The notes under the pieces were generated by a model. The model was not told the origin of the DNA, searched no databases, and saw only the letters and a program-made list of their open reading frames with translations. Made by a program: the position numbers and the translations under genes. From UBA10649 sp963793105 (GTDB lineage Bacteria > Actinomycetota > Actinomycetes > S36-B12), in the NCBI GenBank assembly GCA_963793105.1, contig CAWBZB010000004.1:62001-126000 (forward strand): a stretch of DNA of 64,000 nucleotides, written 5' to 3'. The first letter of the stretch is position 1. Each line of letters opens with the position of its first letter. Positions 1 through 8,738 of the stretch are shown one piece after another.

Positions 1-285
1 GTCCGTCGACGGAGCCGCGATGAGCGCGGCCACCACCGCCCCGGCGACGGGGCGGATCACGGTGTTGACGGCGTCCCAGGCCGAGTCGAGCCACATGATC
101 TTGTCGGCCACGGTGTCGACGACGGCCAGGACGGCGAAGATCACCATCACATCCGTGCGCTCCAGGCCCTCCGGCACGTCCCACCCGGTCGTGCGTCCGA
201 TGATGCCCATGAGCAGGACCAGCAGGTAGGGGTTGATCCCCGCGGCCCACGATGCCGTGAACGCCAGCGGGATGGCTGAGTCCAT
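1..285 (-). CDS. DUF4126-type membrane protein (C-terminus cut by window edge)
   Basis: A reading frame starts with ATG at 285 on the minus strand and runs without a stop to the window edge, giving 95 codons of the N-terminal part. The translation begins MDSAIPLAFTASWAAGINPY, followed by hydrophobic stretches and a VVDTVADKIMWLDSAWD segment. This pattern (a small, helical membrane protein starting with a Gly-Ile-Asn-Pro-Tyr motif and an Asp-Lys-aromatic motif) matches DUF4126 proteins of actinobacteria, whose function is not established. The gene is divergent from the broken tRNA-synthetase-like gene that follows. Family assignment is from memory of the motif; the missing C-terminus cannot be checked. 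Confidence 0.7.
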   Translation of the reverse strand, partial: MDSAIPLAFTASWAAGINPYLLVLLMGIIGRTTGWDVPEGLERTDVMVIFAVLAVVDTVADKIMWLDSAWDAVNTVIRPVAGAVVAALIAAPSTD

Positions 286-376
286 GGCGGCATTGTGTCC
301 TGTCTTGCGAGGATGGGGGCATGCGCTCGCCGATCCAGGAACAGGGGACTCCGGCGTCGCGCGGGCCGCTCGCGAG

Positions 377-1215
377 GTGCGGGACCCCGTGATCACTCGA
401 ATCGCCCCGACCCCGAGCGGGTACCTGCACGTCGGCAATGCCGCGAATGCGCTCCTGGTCTCGTGGCTTGCTCGTCCGGGTGCGGGCGAGGTCATCCTGC
501 GGATCGACGACATGGACGCGCCTCGTTCCCGCGCCCCCTACGTCGAGGACATCTTCGACACGCTGGGCTGGCTGGGCATCCCGTGGACCGCCGGTCCGCG
601 CGATGCGCAGGAGCATCGGCTGCGGTACTCGATGCGGCTGCGCACCGAGTACTACCGGGCGGAGCTGGCAACGTGCCCGCGACGCGGGCCTGGAGGTGTA
701 CGCCTGCGCCTGCTCGCGCAGCCAGGTCCGGGGTCCGGCGATCGGCGGGTGCCCCGGCGGCTGCCGGCACGCCGACCTCGACTTCGAGGTGGGACGTACC
801 GCCCTGCGCGTCCACGTGCCGGTCGAGGCCTCCCCCCGCGTCGACGACGCCCCGGCGCGGCTCGCCGATCGTCATGGGCGACTTCGTCGTGTGGAGGCGC
901 GACGATCTGCCCGCGTACCAGCTCGTGTCCGTCATCGAGGACCGAGACGCCGCCGTCACGCACATCGTGCGGGGACGCGATCTCCTGCCCTCGACGGCCG
1001 CGCAGCTCTTTCTCGCGCCCTACCTGCGAGCCGATGCCCTGCTCGAGGCCGACATCCGTCATCACGAGCTCGTCAAGGCGACGAGCGGGGAGAAGCTCTC
1101 CAAGTCACAGGGCGGCGACGTCGCGCGCCTGCCCCGAACCGACGAGGCGCGCGCGGTCGTCCACCGGACGGCCGAGATGCTGGGCGCGCCATTGGGGATC
1201 ACTCCCCCGAGGTGA
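377..1215 (+). pseudogene. gluQ: Glutamyl-Q tRNA(Asp) synthetase-like gene, broken by two frameshifts
   Basis: Three successive reading frames together encode one GluQRS protein of about 280 residues. The first (from GTG 377 or 389) has the class I signature TPSGYLHVGNA and LRIDDMDAPRSRAPYVEDIF. Near 671 it shifts by one extra base into a frame with the family zinc-binding Cys cluster (YACACSRSQ, then GGCPGGC). Near 855-868 it shifts again to a frame with VMGDFVVWRRDDLPAYQL and the KMSKS-type loop GEKLSKSQGG, ending at the stop at 1213-1215. Intact GluQRS attaches glutamate to queuosine in tRNA(Asp). Both shifts are consistent with one inserted base each, so sequencing error is possible; if real, the gene is dead. 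No second copy is visible in the window. Confidence 0.85.
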
Positions 1216-1365
1216 CCAGTGGGTCGACGTCCCCCCCTCCTGGCCCGCAGCGACTCGGTGATAGCGGCCATGTCGTCGTCTCCCGGCCGGCTCACGGCAG
1301 GTCCTGCTCGCCCGGCATGTTGGCAGCCTGGGAGGTGGGTGGACGGATACCGTGCGAGCGTGCGC

Positions 1366-2907
1366 ATGAAGCCCGGCTCGGCGGCGACGGCCGACCGTCT
1401 TCTGCTCGGCGGCTGGATCGGCCTGCTGGCGCTCGTGGCGCCCGCGCGGATCGCCGACACGGATCCCTACTGGCAGGTGCGGGACGGACAGGAGCTCCTT
1501 GCCGGGGCACCGCTGGCACGCCCGGACACCTGGTCGTGGGCGCCGGTGGAGGGCCTGTACTACCCCAACTCCCCCGCCTGGAACGTGGCACTGGCCGTCA
1601 GCTGGGACGCGCTGGGCTGGTGGGGCATGTACCTGATCTCGGTGCTCTCCATCGGGGCCTGCCTGACGGTGGTCGCCTGGCTGGCTCGGCGTCTGGGGGC
1701 CGCGCCTCTGGTGGTCGTCGGCACGGTCGTGGCAACCAGCCTCGCAGCCCTGCCGCTGTTGTCTCCGCGGGGAGCGCTCCCGGCGATCACCCTCATGCTT
1801 CTCGCGATCGGGCTCGCCGACGTGTGGGCCGATCGGGCCTCGAGGTGGAGCCCGCTGGCGAACGCCGGTGCCGCCCTCGCTGCCGGGCTCGTCCTCTCGA
1901 CACTCGGGAACTGGGTCCATGTCTCATGGTCCACGAATGCGATCGCCGTGGCGGCCGCCTGGATCGCGATCTGGTTCCTGAGGCCGGCCCTGACCCTGAG
2001 CACGCGGCTCTCGCTGGCCGCCGGAGGCGCTCTCGGCCTTGGGGCCGGCGTGCTCCTGGGGCCGTACGGGGCGGAGGTCCGGTCCCGCGCTGCCACGGTG
2101 CTGGAGGCTTCCCGTGGTCTCATCACGGAGTGGATGAGCCCCTTCACGTCCACATTGGGCCTGCGCTGGTGGCCCATGAGCGTGGTCGTGTCCCTGTTGG
2201 CGGTGAGCGCGGCGGCCTGTTGCGCGTACCTGCTCTGGCGTGGTGGCCGCGGTGACGGTCGACTGCCCCTCGCTTCGGGGCTGTCCGTTGCCGCTCTGCC
2301 ATACGCGATCGGTGGGCTCTTCTTCGTCCGGTTCGTCGCCATGTCCGCGGTCCTGCTCGCGCCGATCGCAGCGGTAGGCCTCACGCACGCAGGACGATGG
2401 GCCGTCCACGCGTCCGCCGACCCCCCCGAGAACGCCGGCTATCTTCGCCGGCGGCTTCCCGAGTGGACCAGCGCGCGATTCCTTCGAACCGTCATGGCCC
2501 TGACGCTCGTGGTGGTAGCCCCTTTCGCACTGTTCCTGGCGTCGAATCACGCAAGGCCCGCGACGGCCGATATCAATGCACTGCTGCCGGAGGGGTGCCG
2601 CCAGTTCGGGACGCCGCTCGAAGCCGCCTCGATCCTCCTCATGCGACCTGACGTCCCGGTGTGGATTGACAACCGTGCGGACTACTGGGGCCGGGAGAGG
2701 ATCGCGCTGGCCCAGAGCTACCTGTACGCGGTCGACCAGCCGACCCTCGCGCCCCCCGGGACCACGTGCATCGTGCTCGCCGATCCCGCGACCCACGCCG
2801 CGGTCGTGCGGCTCGCTGAGGCCCTGGACGCCGACCCGGCCTGGCGGCGCGTGCCCGATGCGACCGCAGGGGCGCTGTGGCTGCCGGCGGATGCGCTCGT
2901 GCCGTAG
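1366..2907 (+). CDS. Polytopic membrane protein, GT-C glycosyltransferase-like
   Basis: The protein has about 513 residues when started at ATG 1366 (GTG 1360 is in frame just before). It contains roughly ten hydrophobic segments. Near the N-terminus is DTDPYWQVRDGQELL followed by DTWSW and YYPNSPAWN, an arrangement seen in large membrane glycosyltransferases of the GT-C fold, where an acidic residue in the first periplasmic loop precedes a Trp-rich region. The C-terminal soluble part (after about residue 400) has PVWIDNRADYWGRE and ends with a WRRVPDATAGALWL segment, also a recurring ending in these uncharacterised proteins. It follows gluQ by about 150 bases and precedes the DUF885 gene by 9 bases. 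Substrate and true catalytic activity are unknown; the GT-C relation is inference. Confidence 0.6.
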   Translation: MKPGSAATADRLLLGGWIGLLALVAPARIADTDPYWQVRDGQELLAGAPLARPDTWSWAPVEGLYYPNSPAWNVALAVSWDALGWWGMYLISVLSIGACLTVVAWLARRLGAAPLVVVGTVVATSLAALPLLSPRGALPAITLMLLAIGLADVWADRASRWSPLANAGAALAAGLVLSTLGNWVHVSWSTNAIAVAAAWIAIWFLRPALTLSTRLSLAAGGALGLGAGVLLGPYGAEVRSRAATVLEASRGLITEWMSPFTSTLGLRWWPMSVVVSLLAVSAAACCAYLLWRGGRGDGRLPLASGLSVAALPYAIGGLFFVRFVAMSAVLLAPIAAVGLTHAGRWAVHASADPPENAGYLRRRLPEWTSARFLRTVMALTLVVVAPFALFLASNHARPATADINALLPEGCRQFGTPLEAASILLMRPDVPVWIDNRADYWGRERIALAQSYLYAVDQPTLAPPGTTCIVLADPATHAAVVRLAEALDADPAWRRVPDATAGALWLPADALVP

Positions 2908-2916
2908 CGTGCCCGC

Positions 2917-4614
2917 ATGACCGTTCCTGAGACCTCGTCCCACTCCGCGATGTCCGAGCTTGCCGAGCGGATGCTCGAGCTGGAGCTCGCGGCCGATCCC
3001 CTGCAGGCGACCCTCATCGGCTTCCGTCAGCACGACGCCCACCTCGCCGATCTCTCCGCCGCGGCGGACAGCGCCCGCGCGGCCGAGCGGGCCGCGCTGC
3101 GTCGGGACATCGAGGCCCTCGATCCCGACACCCTGTCCGAGCAGGACGCCATCACTCGCGCGGTCATCCTCGAGCAGTTGCGCTACAGCGACGACGCCAT
3201 GGCGGTCGGCGCCGTCGAGTACACGGTCGCGGCATTCCCCGTCACCCCTTCCTCCGTTCTGCTGTCGTACCTGCGGATGGTCGTCGCCACGGATGCAGAG
3301 CAGGCGAACGCCTACCGCGAGCGGCTGTCGGAGGTCCCCCGCTACCTCGGCCAGGCCCAGGAGCGCCTGCGCGAGGGCCGGTTGGCGGGGCTGACCCCCG
3401 TCGCCCACCTCGTGGAGATGGCGATCAGCCAGATCGACAGCTATCTGGAGGCGCGTCCGAGCCCGCTGGTCATCGCCGCCCCGGATGGCTGGGCGGACGC
3501 CGACGCCTGGGGCGTCGCCCTGCAAACGACGATCGACGAGGACGTGAACCCGGCGTTCGTCGCCTACCGTGACGCCTTGCGGTCGGAGGTGCTGCCTACC
3601 GCGCGCTCGACGGACGTCCCGGGATTGGTGCATCTGCCCGAGGGGGCTGCCCGGTACCGCCATCTCGTGCGGATGCACACGACGACCGAGCGAACCGCGG
3701 ACGACATCCATCAGGCGGGACTCGAGCTCGTCGCGGGCATCCACGAGGAGTTCCGCGAGCTCGGCGCCCGCATCTGGGGAACGTCAGACGTGGGCGAGAT
3801 CTTCGACCGGCTCCAGACCGATCCGAGCCTGCGCTGGAAGTCCGCGGCCGACATTCTCGCCGCTGCGGAGGAGACCGTCCGCCGGGCCGAGACCGTGTCT
3901 GTCGACTGGTTCGGCCGGCTACCGGCGGCTGTCTGCGCCCTGGAGGCCATCCCCGAGCTGGAGGCCGCCGGCGCAGCGCCGGCGTACTACATGCCTCCCG
4001 CGGTGGACGGGTCTCGGCCGGGGACCTACTTCACGAACGTGAACGATCCGACAGAGCGGACGTCGTTCGACCTCGAGTCCATCGCCTTCCACGAGGCCGT
4101 GCCCGGGCATCACTTCCAGATCTCGGTCGCCCTGGAGCTGCCCGACCTCCCGGTGATCCGTCGCCTGCCCATGTTCACGGCGTACGTGGAGGGCTGGGGC
4201 CTGTACTCCGAGCGGCTCGCGGACGAGATGGGGCTGTACTCCTCGGACGTGCAGCGCATGGGCATGCTGTCGGCCGACGTCTGGCGCGCCTCCCGCTTGG
4301 TGGTCGACACCGGGATCCACGCCCTGGGCTGGTCGCGGCAGCGGGCCGTGGACTACCTGCTGGAGAACACCCCGGTCGCCCCCATCGACGTCACTGCGGA
4401 GATCGATCGCTACATCGCGTACCCGGGGCAGGCCCTGTCATACATGACCGGGCGCCTGGAGATCATGCGCCTGCGACGCGAGGCCCAGGAGGCCCTGGGG
4501 CCGCGCTTCGACATCAAGGGATTCCACGACGCGGTGCTGGGCTCGGGAGCCGTCCCGCTCTCCGTCCTGGCCGACATCATCCACGCCTGGACGGGAAGCG
4601 TGCGGGAGTCCTAG
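2917..4614 (+). CDS. DUF885 family protein (putative metallopeptidase fold)
   Basis: This 565-residue protein starts at ATG 2917, nine bases after the previous stop. It is full length for DUF885 and shows the family hallmark AFHEAVPGHHFQ near residue 395, which resembles a zinc-binding HExxxxHH arrangement, followed by FTAYVEGWGLYSERLADEMG, where the EGW/YSE region supplies further conserved acidic residues. The C-terminus has the conserved PGQALSYMTG segment. DUF885 proteins are often annotated as putative peptidases or lipoproteins; no signal peptide is visible here, so a cytoplasmic location is likely. The stop codon overlaps the stop of the convergent desaturase gene in the shared tetranucleotide CTAG at 4611-4614. 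Function beyond the family is not established. Confidence 0.85.
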   Translation: MTVPETSSHSAMSELAERMLELELAADPLQATLIGFRQHDAHLADLSAAADSARAAERAALRRDIEALDPDTLSEQDAITRAVILEQLRYSDDAMAVGAVEYTVAAFPVTPSSVLLSYLRMVVATDAEQANAYRERLSEVPRYLGQAQERLREGRLAGLTPVAHLVEMAISQIDSYLEARPSPLVIAAPDGWADADAWGVALQTTIDEDVNPAFVAYRDALRSEVLPTARSTDVPGLVHLPEGAARYRHLVRMHTTTERTADDIHQAGLELVAGIHEEFRELGARIWGTSDVGEIFDRLQTDPSLRWKSAADILAAAEETVRRAETVSVDWFGRLPAAVCALEAIPELEAAGAAPAYYMPPAVDGSRPGTYFTNVNDPTERTSFDLESIAFHEAVPGHHFQISVALELPDLPVIRRLPMFTAYVEGWGLYSERLADEMGLYSSDVQRMGMLSADVWRASRLVVDTGIHALGWSRQRAVDYLLENTPVAPIDVTAEIDRYIAYPGQALSYMTGRLEIMRLRREAQEALGPRFDIKGFHDAVLGSGAVPLSVLADIIHAWTGSVRES

Positions 4615-5555
4615 CCGCGTGCTGCCAGGCGGGCCTTGAGCGCGTCGCGCTTCTCCTCGAAGCGAGAGGCCTGGGTGTCCATGTCCGCGACCAGCGTGGC
4701 CAGTTCTTCTCGCGCCTGCTCGCCGGCCGGCCCGAAGTCCTCGCGCTCGAACACCCGCCACTTGCGCAGCACCGGCATGACCACCTCGTCGCGGTGCTGT
4801 CGGAGGTCGTAGATCCCGTCGACCGCGATCTGCACCGCCATGCGGCCGAATCCCTCGATCCCATGGCCGGGCATCGCGAAGTCCCGCACCGACCCCAGGA
4901 CCGCGACCATGGTCTCGTCCGGGACCAGTTCGAAGGCGGCTTCGATGACGTTGCGGTAGAAGAGCATGTGCAGGTTCTCGTCGAGGGCGATGCGGGTGAA
5001 CAGCTGCTCGGCGATCGGGTCCCCAGTGGCCGCGCCGGTGTTGCGGTGGGAGACCCGGGTGGCCAGTTCCTGGAACGACACGTAGGTCAGCCCGGGGAGC
5101 AGACCGGGATTGATGGCCGTGAAGCCCTCCTGCATGTGCACCATGCGCGCGTCCTCGAGGGCGCGCGGGTCGACCGAGCGCGTCACGGTGAGGTAGTCGC
5201 GGATGGCGGCGCTATGGCGGCCCTCCTCGGCAGTCCAGCGTCCGAGCCAGGTGGCCCACGCGCCATCGGTTCCGACATTGACCGCGATCTCGGTGTGGTA
5301 GCTGGGCAGGTTGTCCTCGGTGAGCAGGTTGACGATCAGGCTGGTCCGGGCTGCGTCGCTGAAGCGCACCTCGTCGGGCGTCCACTCCCGCCCGTCGAGC
5401 GGTCCGGAGAAGGTCTCGCCCTCGCTCCACGGCACGTACTCGTGCGGGTACCAGTCCTTCGCCATGCCCAGGTGCCGGTTGAGCTCCGTTTCGACCACCG
5501 GCTCGAGATCGACAAGGAGCCGCTGGTCCAAGGCGTTTTCCGCGGGTGCAGTCAT
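4611..5555 (-). CDS. desA: Acyl-[acyl-carrier-protein] desaturase (DesA2-like)
   Basis: The 314-residue protein belongs to the soluble ferritin-like acyl-ACP desaturases (fatty acid desaturase type 2). The di-iron ligand motifs are visible in order: TEDNLPSYH (about residue 80), WTAEEGRHS (about residue 109) and ALDENLHM (about residue 192). The family introduces a cis double bond into acyl chains on acyl carrier protein using oxygen and electrons from ferredoxin. Length matches the mycobacterial DesA1/DesA2 group (275-340 residues). The start ATG at 5555 is followed by MTAPAENALDQRLL. The gene is convergent with the DUF885 gene and divergent from the acidic protein gene at 5674. Position and product specificity of the double bond cannot be read from sequence. 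Confidence 0.9.
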   Translation of the reverse strand: MTAPAENALDQRLLVDLEPVVETELNRHLGMAKDWYPHEYVPWSEGETFSGPLDGREWTPDEVRFSDAARTSLIVNLLTEDNLPSYHTEIAVNVGTDGAWATWLGRWTAEEGRHSAAIRDYLTVTRSVDPRALEDARMVHMQEGFTAINPGLLPGLTYVSFQELATRVSHRNTGAATGDPIAEQLFTRIALDENLHMLFYRNVIEAAFELVPDETMVAVLGSVRDFAMPGHGIEGFGRMAVQIAVDGIYDLRQHRDEVVMPVLRKWRVFEREDFGPAGEQAREELATLVADMDTQASRFEEKRDALKARLAARG

Positions 5556-5673
5556 GGGGCACAGCCTGACACACCGCGAAAGTCAAGTACTTACGTCCCG
5601 CGCAACCGCCCGCGTGATGATGCCGCGGGGATTACTGTGGTGCTGACAGTGCGACTCGAGGGAGGTGGTCACG

Positions 5674-6156
5674 ATGAGCGACAAGGTTGCCGGTGCAGCC
5701 TCTCCCTCCGAGGTGGCACGTGCCACCGAGAACGGGGTCGACGCTGCGGGAGACGCGGCGGATCAGGCGGAACGACTCACGATGATCATGGAGGCCGAAG
5801 CCACACACAACGCCCTGAACGGCGGCGGTGGCGAGGGCAGCGTGGAGGACCTGCCCTATCCCCTTGAGGACATCGAGGACGTCCTTGCGATGGAGGACGC
5901 TGAGGACGCCAGTGACGATCCCATGCACGCAGGAGGACTGACCCCGGCACCATGGGTGAGCGCGGAGCAGGCGGCCATGCACATCGTGGACCCCGACGAT
6001 CCCTCGGATGACTCCTATCTCGACGACGAGAACGACGCGGAGCGGGCCGATCCCCAACGTGACCAGTTCGACGGACCTGCCCGTGACCTCACCCCGGAGG
6101 ACGAGACGATCCTGGGGATCGACCCCTACGACGAGCCGGCCACCCAGCGCAGGTGA
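5674..6156 (+). CDS. Acidic hypothetical protein
   Basis: A 160-residue, strongly acidic protein with long Asp/Glu-rich stretches (for example LEDIEDVLAMEDAEDASDD and DPDDPSDDSYLDDENDAE) and no recognisable domain. The start ATG 5674 is chosen because GGAGG lies at 5661-5665, eight bases upstream; an in-frame GTG at 5665 overlaps that site and is less likely. The stop lies one base before the ATG of the enoyl-CoA hydratase gene, so the two are probably cotranscribed. Low complexity and composition suggest a largely disordered protein. I do not recognise a family and assign no function. Confidence 0.7.
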   Translation: MSDKVAGAASPSEVARATENGVDAAGDAADQAERLTMIMEAEATHNALNGGGGEGSVEDLPYPLEDIEDVLAMEDAEDASDDPMHAGGLTPAPWVSAEQAAMHIVDPDDPSDDSYLDDENDAERADPQRDQFDGPARDLTPEDETILGIDPYDEPATQRR

Positions 6157-6157
6157 G

Positions 6158-6949
6158 ATGACCATCGACAGCGATCTCGTCCTGTACGAGGTGCAGGGCG
6201 GCGTCGCCCTCATCACCCTCAACCGTCCCGATCGGCTCAACGCGCTGCTTCCGGGGATGGGCGAGCTCTACACCGACCTCCTGCGCCAGGCCGACCGCGA
6301 TCCTCAGGTGCGCGCGATCGTCGTCACCGGCGCCGGTCGTGGCTTCTGCTCCGGGGCAGACCTGGCCATCCTCGCGGAGGGACGGGAGGCCTTGAACGGC
6401 TATCTCGACGGCCAGACCGTGGACACCGTGCCCACCGCTGCGCTGCGGATCGGCACTCCCGTCGCCACTGCCATCAACGGCCCGTGCGCGGGGATCGGTT
6501 TCGTCCTGGCCCTGTGCGCCGACCGGCGGTTCGCGCACGCGAACGCGTCGCTCAGCACGTCGTTCAGCCGACTGGGCCTGATCGCCGAGTACGGAGCGGC
6601 GTGGCTGCTGACCCGGCTCGCCGGACTGCCGACGGCCACCGATCTGCTCCTGACCGGGCGCACCCTGACGGCCAGCGAGGCGCTCGGTCTCGGAGTCGTC
6701 GACGACGTGAGCGAGGATGCCGTCGGCGCCGCCATGGCGTGGGCCCAGGACGTGGCGGCCCACTGCTCCCCCACGTCCCTCGCCGTGATGAAGCGCCAGC
6801 TGATGGCGGCTGACTCGCAGACCCTCGAGGAGGCGGTCGACTCCGCGCTGGTGGAGATGCGCGCCTCGTTCCAGCGCGACGATCTCGGCGAGGCGATCAC
6901 GGCCAAGCTGCAGAAGCGGGCCCCGGACTTCCCCGCCTCGAGCGCCTGA
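6158..6949 (+). CDS. Enoyl-CoA hydratase/isomerase family protein
   Basis: The protein has 263 residues from ATG 6158, directly after the stop of the acidic protein gene. It shows the crotonase fold signature: LITLNRPDRLNAL near the N-terminus, the oxyanion-hole region GFCSGADLAIL (about residue 67) and INGPCAGIGFVLALCADRRFA (about residue 107). The usual catalytic Glu pair of true hydratases is only partly recognisable, so isomerase or another crotonase activity is possible. The C-terminal part (VAAHCSPTSLAVMKRQL, then SFQRDDLGEAI) is typical of the family. It probably handles acyl-CoA intermediates in fatty acid or branched-chain catabolism. Neighbours do not narrow the substrate. Confidence 0.85.
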   Translation: MTIDSDLVLYEVQGGVALITLNRPDRLNALLPGMGELYTDLLRQADRDPQVRAIVVTGAGRGFCSGADLAILAEGREALNGYLDGQTVDTVPTAALRIGTPVATAINGPCAGIGFVLALCADRRFAHANASLSTSFSRLGLIAEYGAAWLLTRLAGLPTATDLLLTGRTLTASEALGLGVVDDVSEDAVGAAMAWAQDVAAHCSPTSLAVMKRQLMAADSQTLEEAVDSALVEMRASFQRDDLGEAITAKLQKRAPDFPASSA

Positions 6950-7008
6950 CGACGCGGACCGGCGCCGAGCGTGAGGCGACCCGCGGGCGTCCTCGGATCA
7001 GCCACGCG

Positions 7009-7545
7009 TCAGGGCAGCAACCCGCAATGCGCCAGGGCCATGCGCACGAGCCGCCCTTGGCCGCCAGTCATCTCCGCCTGGAACTGCGGCGAAGCCGCGA
7101 CCTCGGGGGTGACCCACACCAGGTCCAGGGCATCCTGGGACGGCGCGCAGTCCCCCTCGAGGGGCACGATGAACGCCAGTGACACCGCGTGCTGTCGTGG
7201 ATCGTGGAAGCCGGTCACGTCCGCGTCGGGGAAGTACTCAACGACCGTGAACGGCTGCGGTGAAGGCGACACCCGCGGGAGTGCCATGCCGCCGAGGTCC
7301 TTCTCCAGATGGCGCAGGAGGGCGTCCCTGACCAGCTCCCCGTACATCACCCGTCCCGACACGACCGCGCGCGAGATGCTGCCGTCGGGCATGCCTCGCA
7401 GGAGGAGGCCCAGCTCGGTCACCTGTCCACGATCGTCCGTGCGCACGGGTATCGCGTCGACGTAGACGATCGGCAGGCGTTCACGCGCCGACTCCAGTTC
7501 GTCGTCGGCCAGCCAGGCGGCGCGGGTGTCCAGCATGTCGCTCAC
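7009..7545 (-). CDS. NUDIX-family-like protein, DUF4916
   Basis: The 178-residue product begins MSDMLDTRAAWL and contains LPIVYVDAIPVR, LLLRGMPDGSISRAVVSGRV, and HLEKDLGGMALPRV. This matches the actinobacterial DUF4916 group, annotated as NUDIX hydrolase-like, but the canonical NUDIX box (GX5EX7REUXEEXGU) is not present in recognisable form, so hydrolase activity is doubtful. Other conserved features are FTVVEYFPDADVTGFHDPRQHAVSLAF and the C-terminal MTGGQGRLVRMALAHCGLLP. The gene is convergent with the enoyl-CoA hydratase gene and divergent from lysE. Function is unknown; the family call is moderately secure. Confidence 0.75.
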   Translation of the reverse strand: MSDMLDTRAAWLADDELESARERLPIVYVDAIPVRTDDRGQVTELGLLLRGMPDGSISRAVVSGRVMYGELVRDALLRHLEKDLGGMALPRVSPSPQPFTVVEYFPDADVTGFHDPRQHAVSLAFIVPLEGDCAPSQDALDLVWVTPEVAASPQFQAEMTGGQGRLVRMALAHCGLLP

Positions 7546-7614
7546 GGGTCGACCCTACTTGCCGCCGTTCAGCCCCACCCGTCGACGCGCGAGCCTTCGC
7601 GCGATACTGCGGGC

Positions 7615-8241
7615 ATGTGGGGAGCCCTTCTGGCCGGGCTTGGCATCGGCGCGCTCGCGGCCGCGACCGTGGGTCCCATCTGGCTGCTCTGCGTGCGGAC
7701 CAGCACCCGGTTCGGCTGGCGATCGGGGGCCTCGATCGGCGTGGGCGCCTCGCTCGTCGACCTCGCCTACGCGGTCCTGGGCGCGTTGGGCGCGGCCGCC
7801 CTGCTGCAGGTGGCCCCGCTGAGGATCGGGCTCGGGTTGCTGGGTGCCGCGGTCCTGGTCGTGCTCGGCGCGCGCACCCTTCGGGATGCGTGGCGCATCC
7901 GCCTGGGCGCAGAGTGGGAGGGCGAGGTGGTGCTGCCCCGCCGCGCGCTACGGACCGGGCTGGTCGCCACGGCCTCGAACCCCCTGACGATCCTCACGTG
8001 GGGCGCGGTCTTCAGCGGAGCCGCGGCCGCCAACGTCGCGGCCGGCCCGGCCAGCGCTGCGGCCTTCGTCCTCGGCATCGGGCTCGGCTCCCTGCTGTTC
8101 CACCTGGGCCTGGCCGCCGTCGCTGCCACCGTGGGGGGGCGCCTCGGGCCGGTCGCGCTGCGCTGGACGGATATCGTCAGCGGGGTCGGTCTCGTGGGCT
8201 TCGGGACCCTGCTCGGCGTCCGAACCCTGCAGGACCCGTGA
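7615..8241 (+). CDS. LysE family translocator
   Basis: A 208-residue integral membrane protein with about six hydrophobic segments, starting at ATG 7615. The first helix with GIGALAAATVGPIWLLCVR and the following GWRSGASIGVGASLVDLAYA match the LysE/RhtB exporter fold, and the internal ASNPLTILTWGAVFSGA segment is the family's conserved Asn-Pro motif region. LysE proteins export amino acids or related small molecules across the cytoplasmic membrane. The substrate is not predictable. The gene stands alone on its strand between the DUF4916 and msrB genes. Confidence 0.85.
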   Translation: MWGALLAGLGIGALAAATVGPIWLLCVRTSTRFGWRSGASIGVGASLVDLAYAVLGALGAAALLQVAPLRIGLGLLGAAVLVVLGARTLRDAWRIRLGAEWEGEVVLPRRALRTGLVATASNPLTILTWGAVFSGAAAANVAAGPASAAAFVLGIGLGSLLFHLGLAAVAATVGGRLGPVALRWTDIVSGVGLVGFGTLLGVRTLQDP

Positions 8242-8285
8242 AGCGGGCATAAGGTCGCATCAGGATCCGCGATCGGAGAACTCGC

Positions 8286-8738
8286 ATGAAGCACCGCACC
8301 CCTGCCGACGACGGGAGCAGCCGGCCGGACGGCACGCCGTATGCGGTCGTCAAGGACGACGCGGAGTGGCGCGCGACCCTGGATCCGCGTGAATACCACG
8401 TCCTGCGCGAGGCGGGGACGGAGCCGGCCTTCGTCGGCGAGTACACCGACACCACCGCCGAGGGCGTGTATCGATGCCGCGCCTGTCAGGCGGAGCTGTT
8501 CCGCAGTGACGCGAAGTTCGACTCGCACTGCGGCTGGCCGAGCTTCTACGCGCCCCTCGCGAAGGACACCGTGGTCTACATCGAGGACCGGACCCTGGGG
8601 ATGCTGCGCACCGAGGTGCGCTGCGCGACGTGCGGCGGCCATCTCGGTCACGTGTTCGAGGGCGAGGGCTACGGCACGCCCACGGACCTGCGCTACTGCA
8701 TCAACTCCATCTCCATGACCCTCGACCCGGCCGACTAG
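8286..8738 (+). CDS. msrB: Peptide-methionine (R)-S-oxide reductase
   Basis: The 150-residue protein reduces methionine-R-sulfoxide in proteins, using thioredoxin. The zinc site CxxC pairs are present (CRAC about residue 62 and CATC about residue 116), along with the conserved HCGWPSFYAPL and the C-terminal RYCINSIS, which carries the catalytic cysteine. Length fits a single-domain MsrB. It starts at ATG 8286 after a 44-base gap from lysE. Its stop overlaps the stop of the convergent EamA gene in the shared tetranucleotide CTAG at 8735-8738. Assignment is secure. Confidence 0.96.
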   Translation: MKHRTPADDGSSRPDGTPYAVVKDDAEWRATLDPREYHVLREAGTEPAFVGEYTDTTAEGVYRCRACQAELFRSDAKFDSHCGWPSFYAPLAKDTVVYIEDRTLGMLRTEVRCATCGGHLGHVFEGEGYGTPTDLRYCINSISMTLDPAD

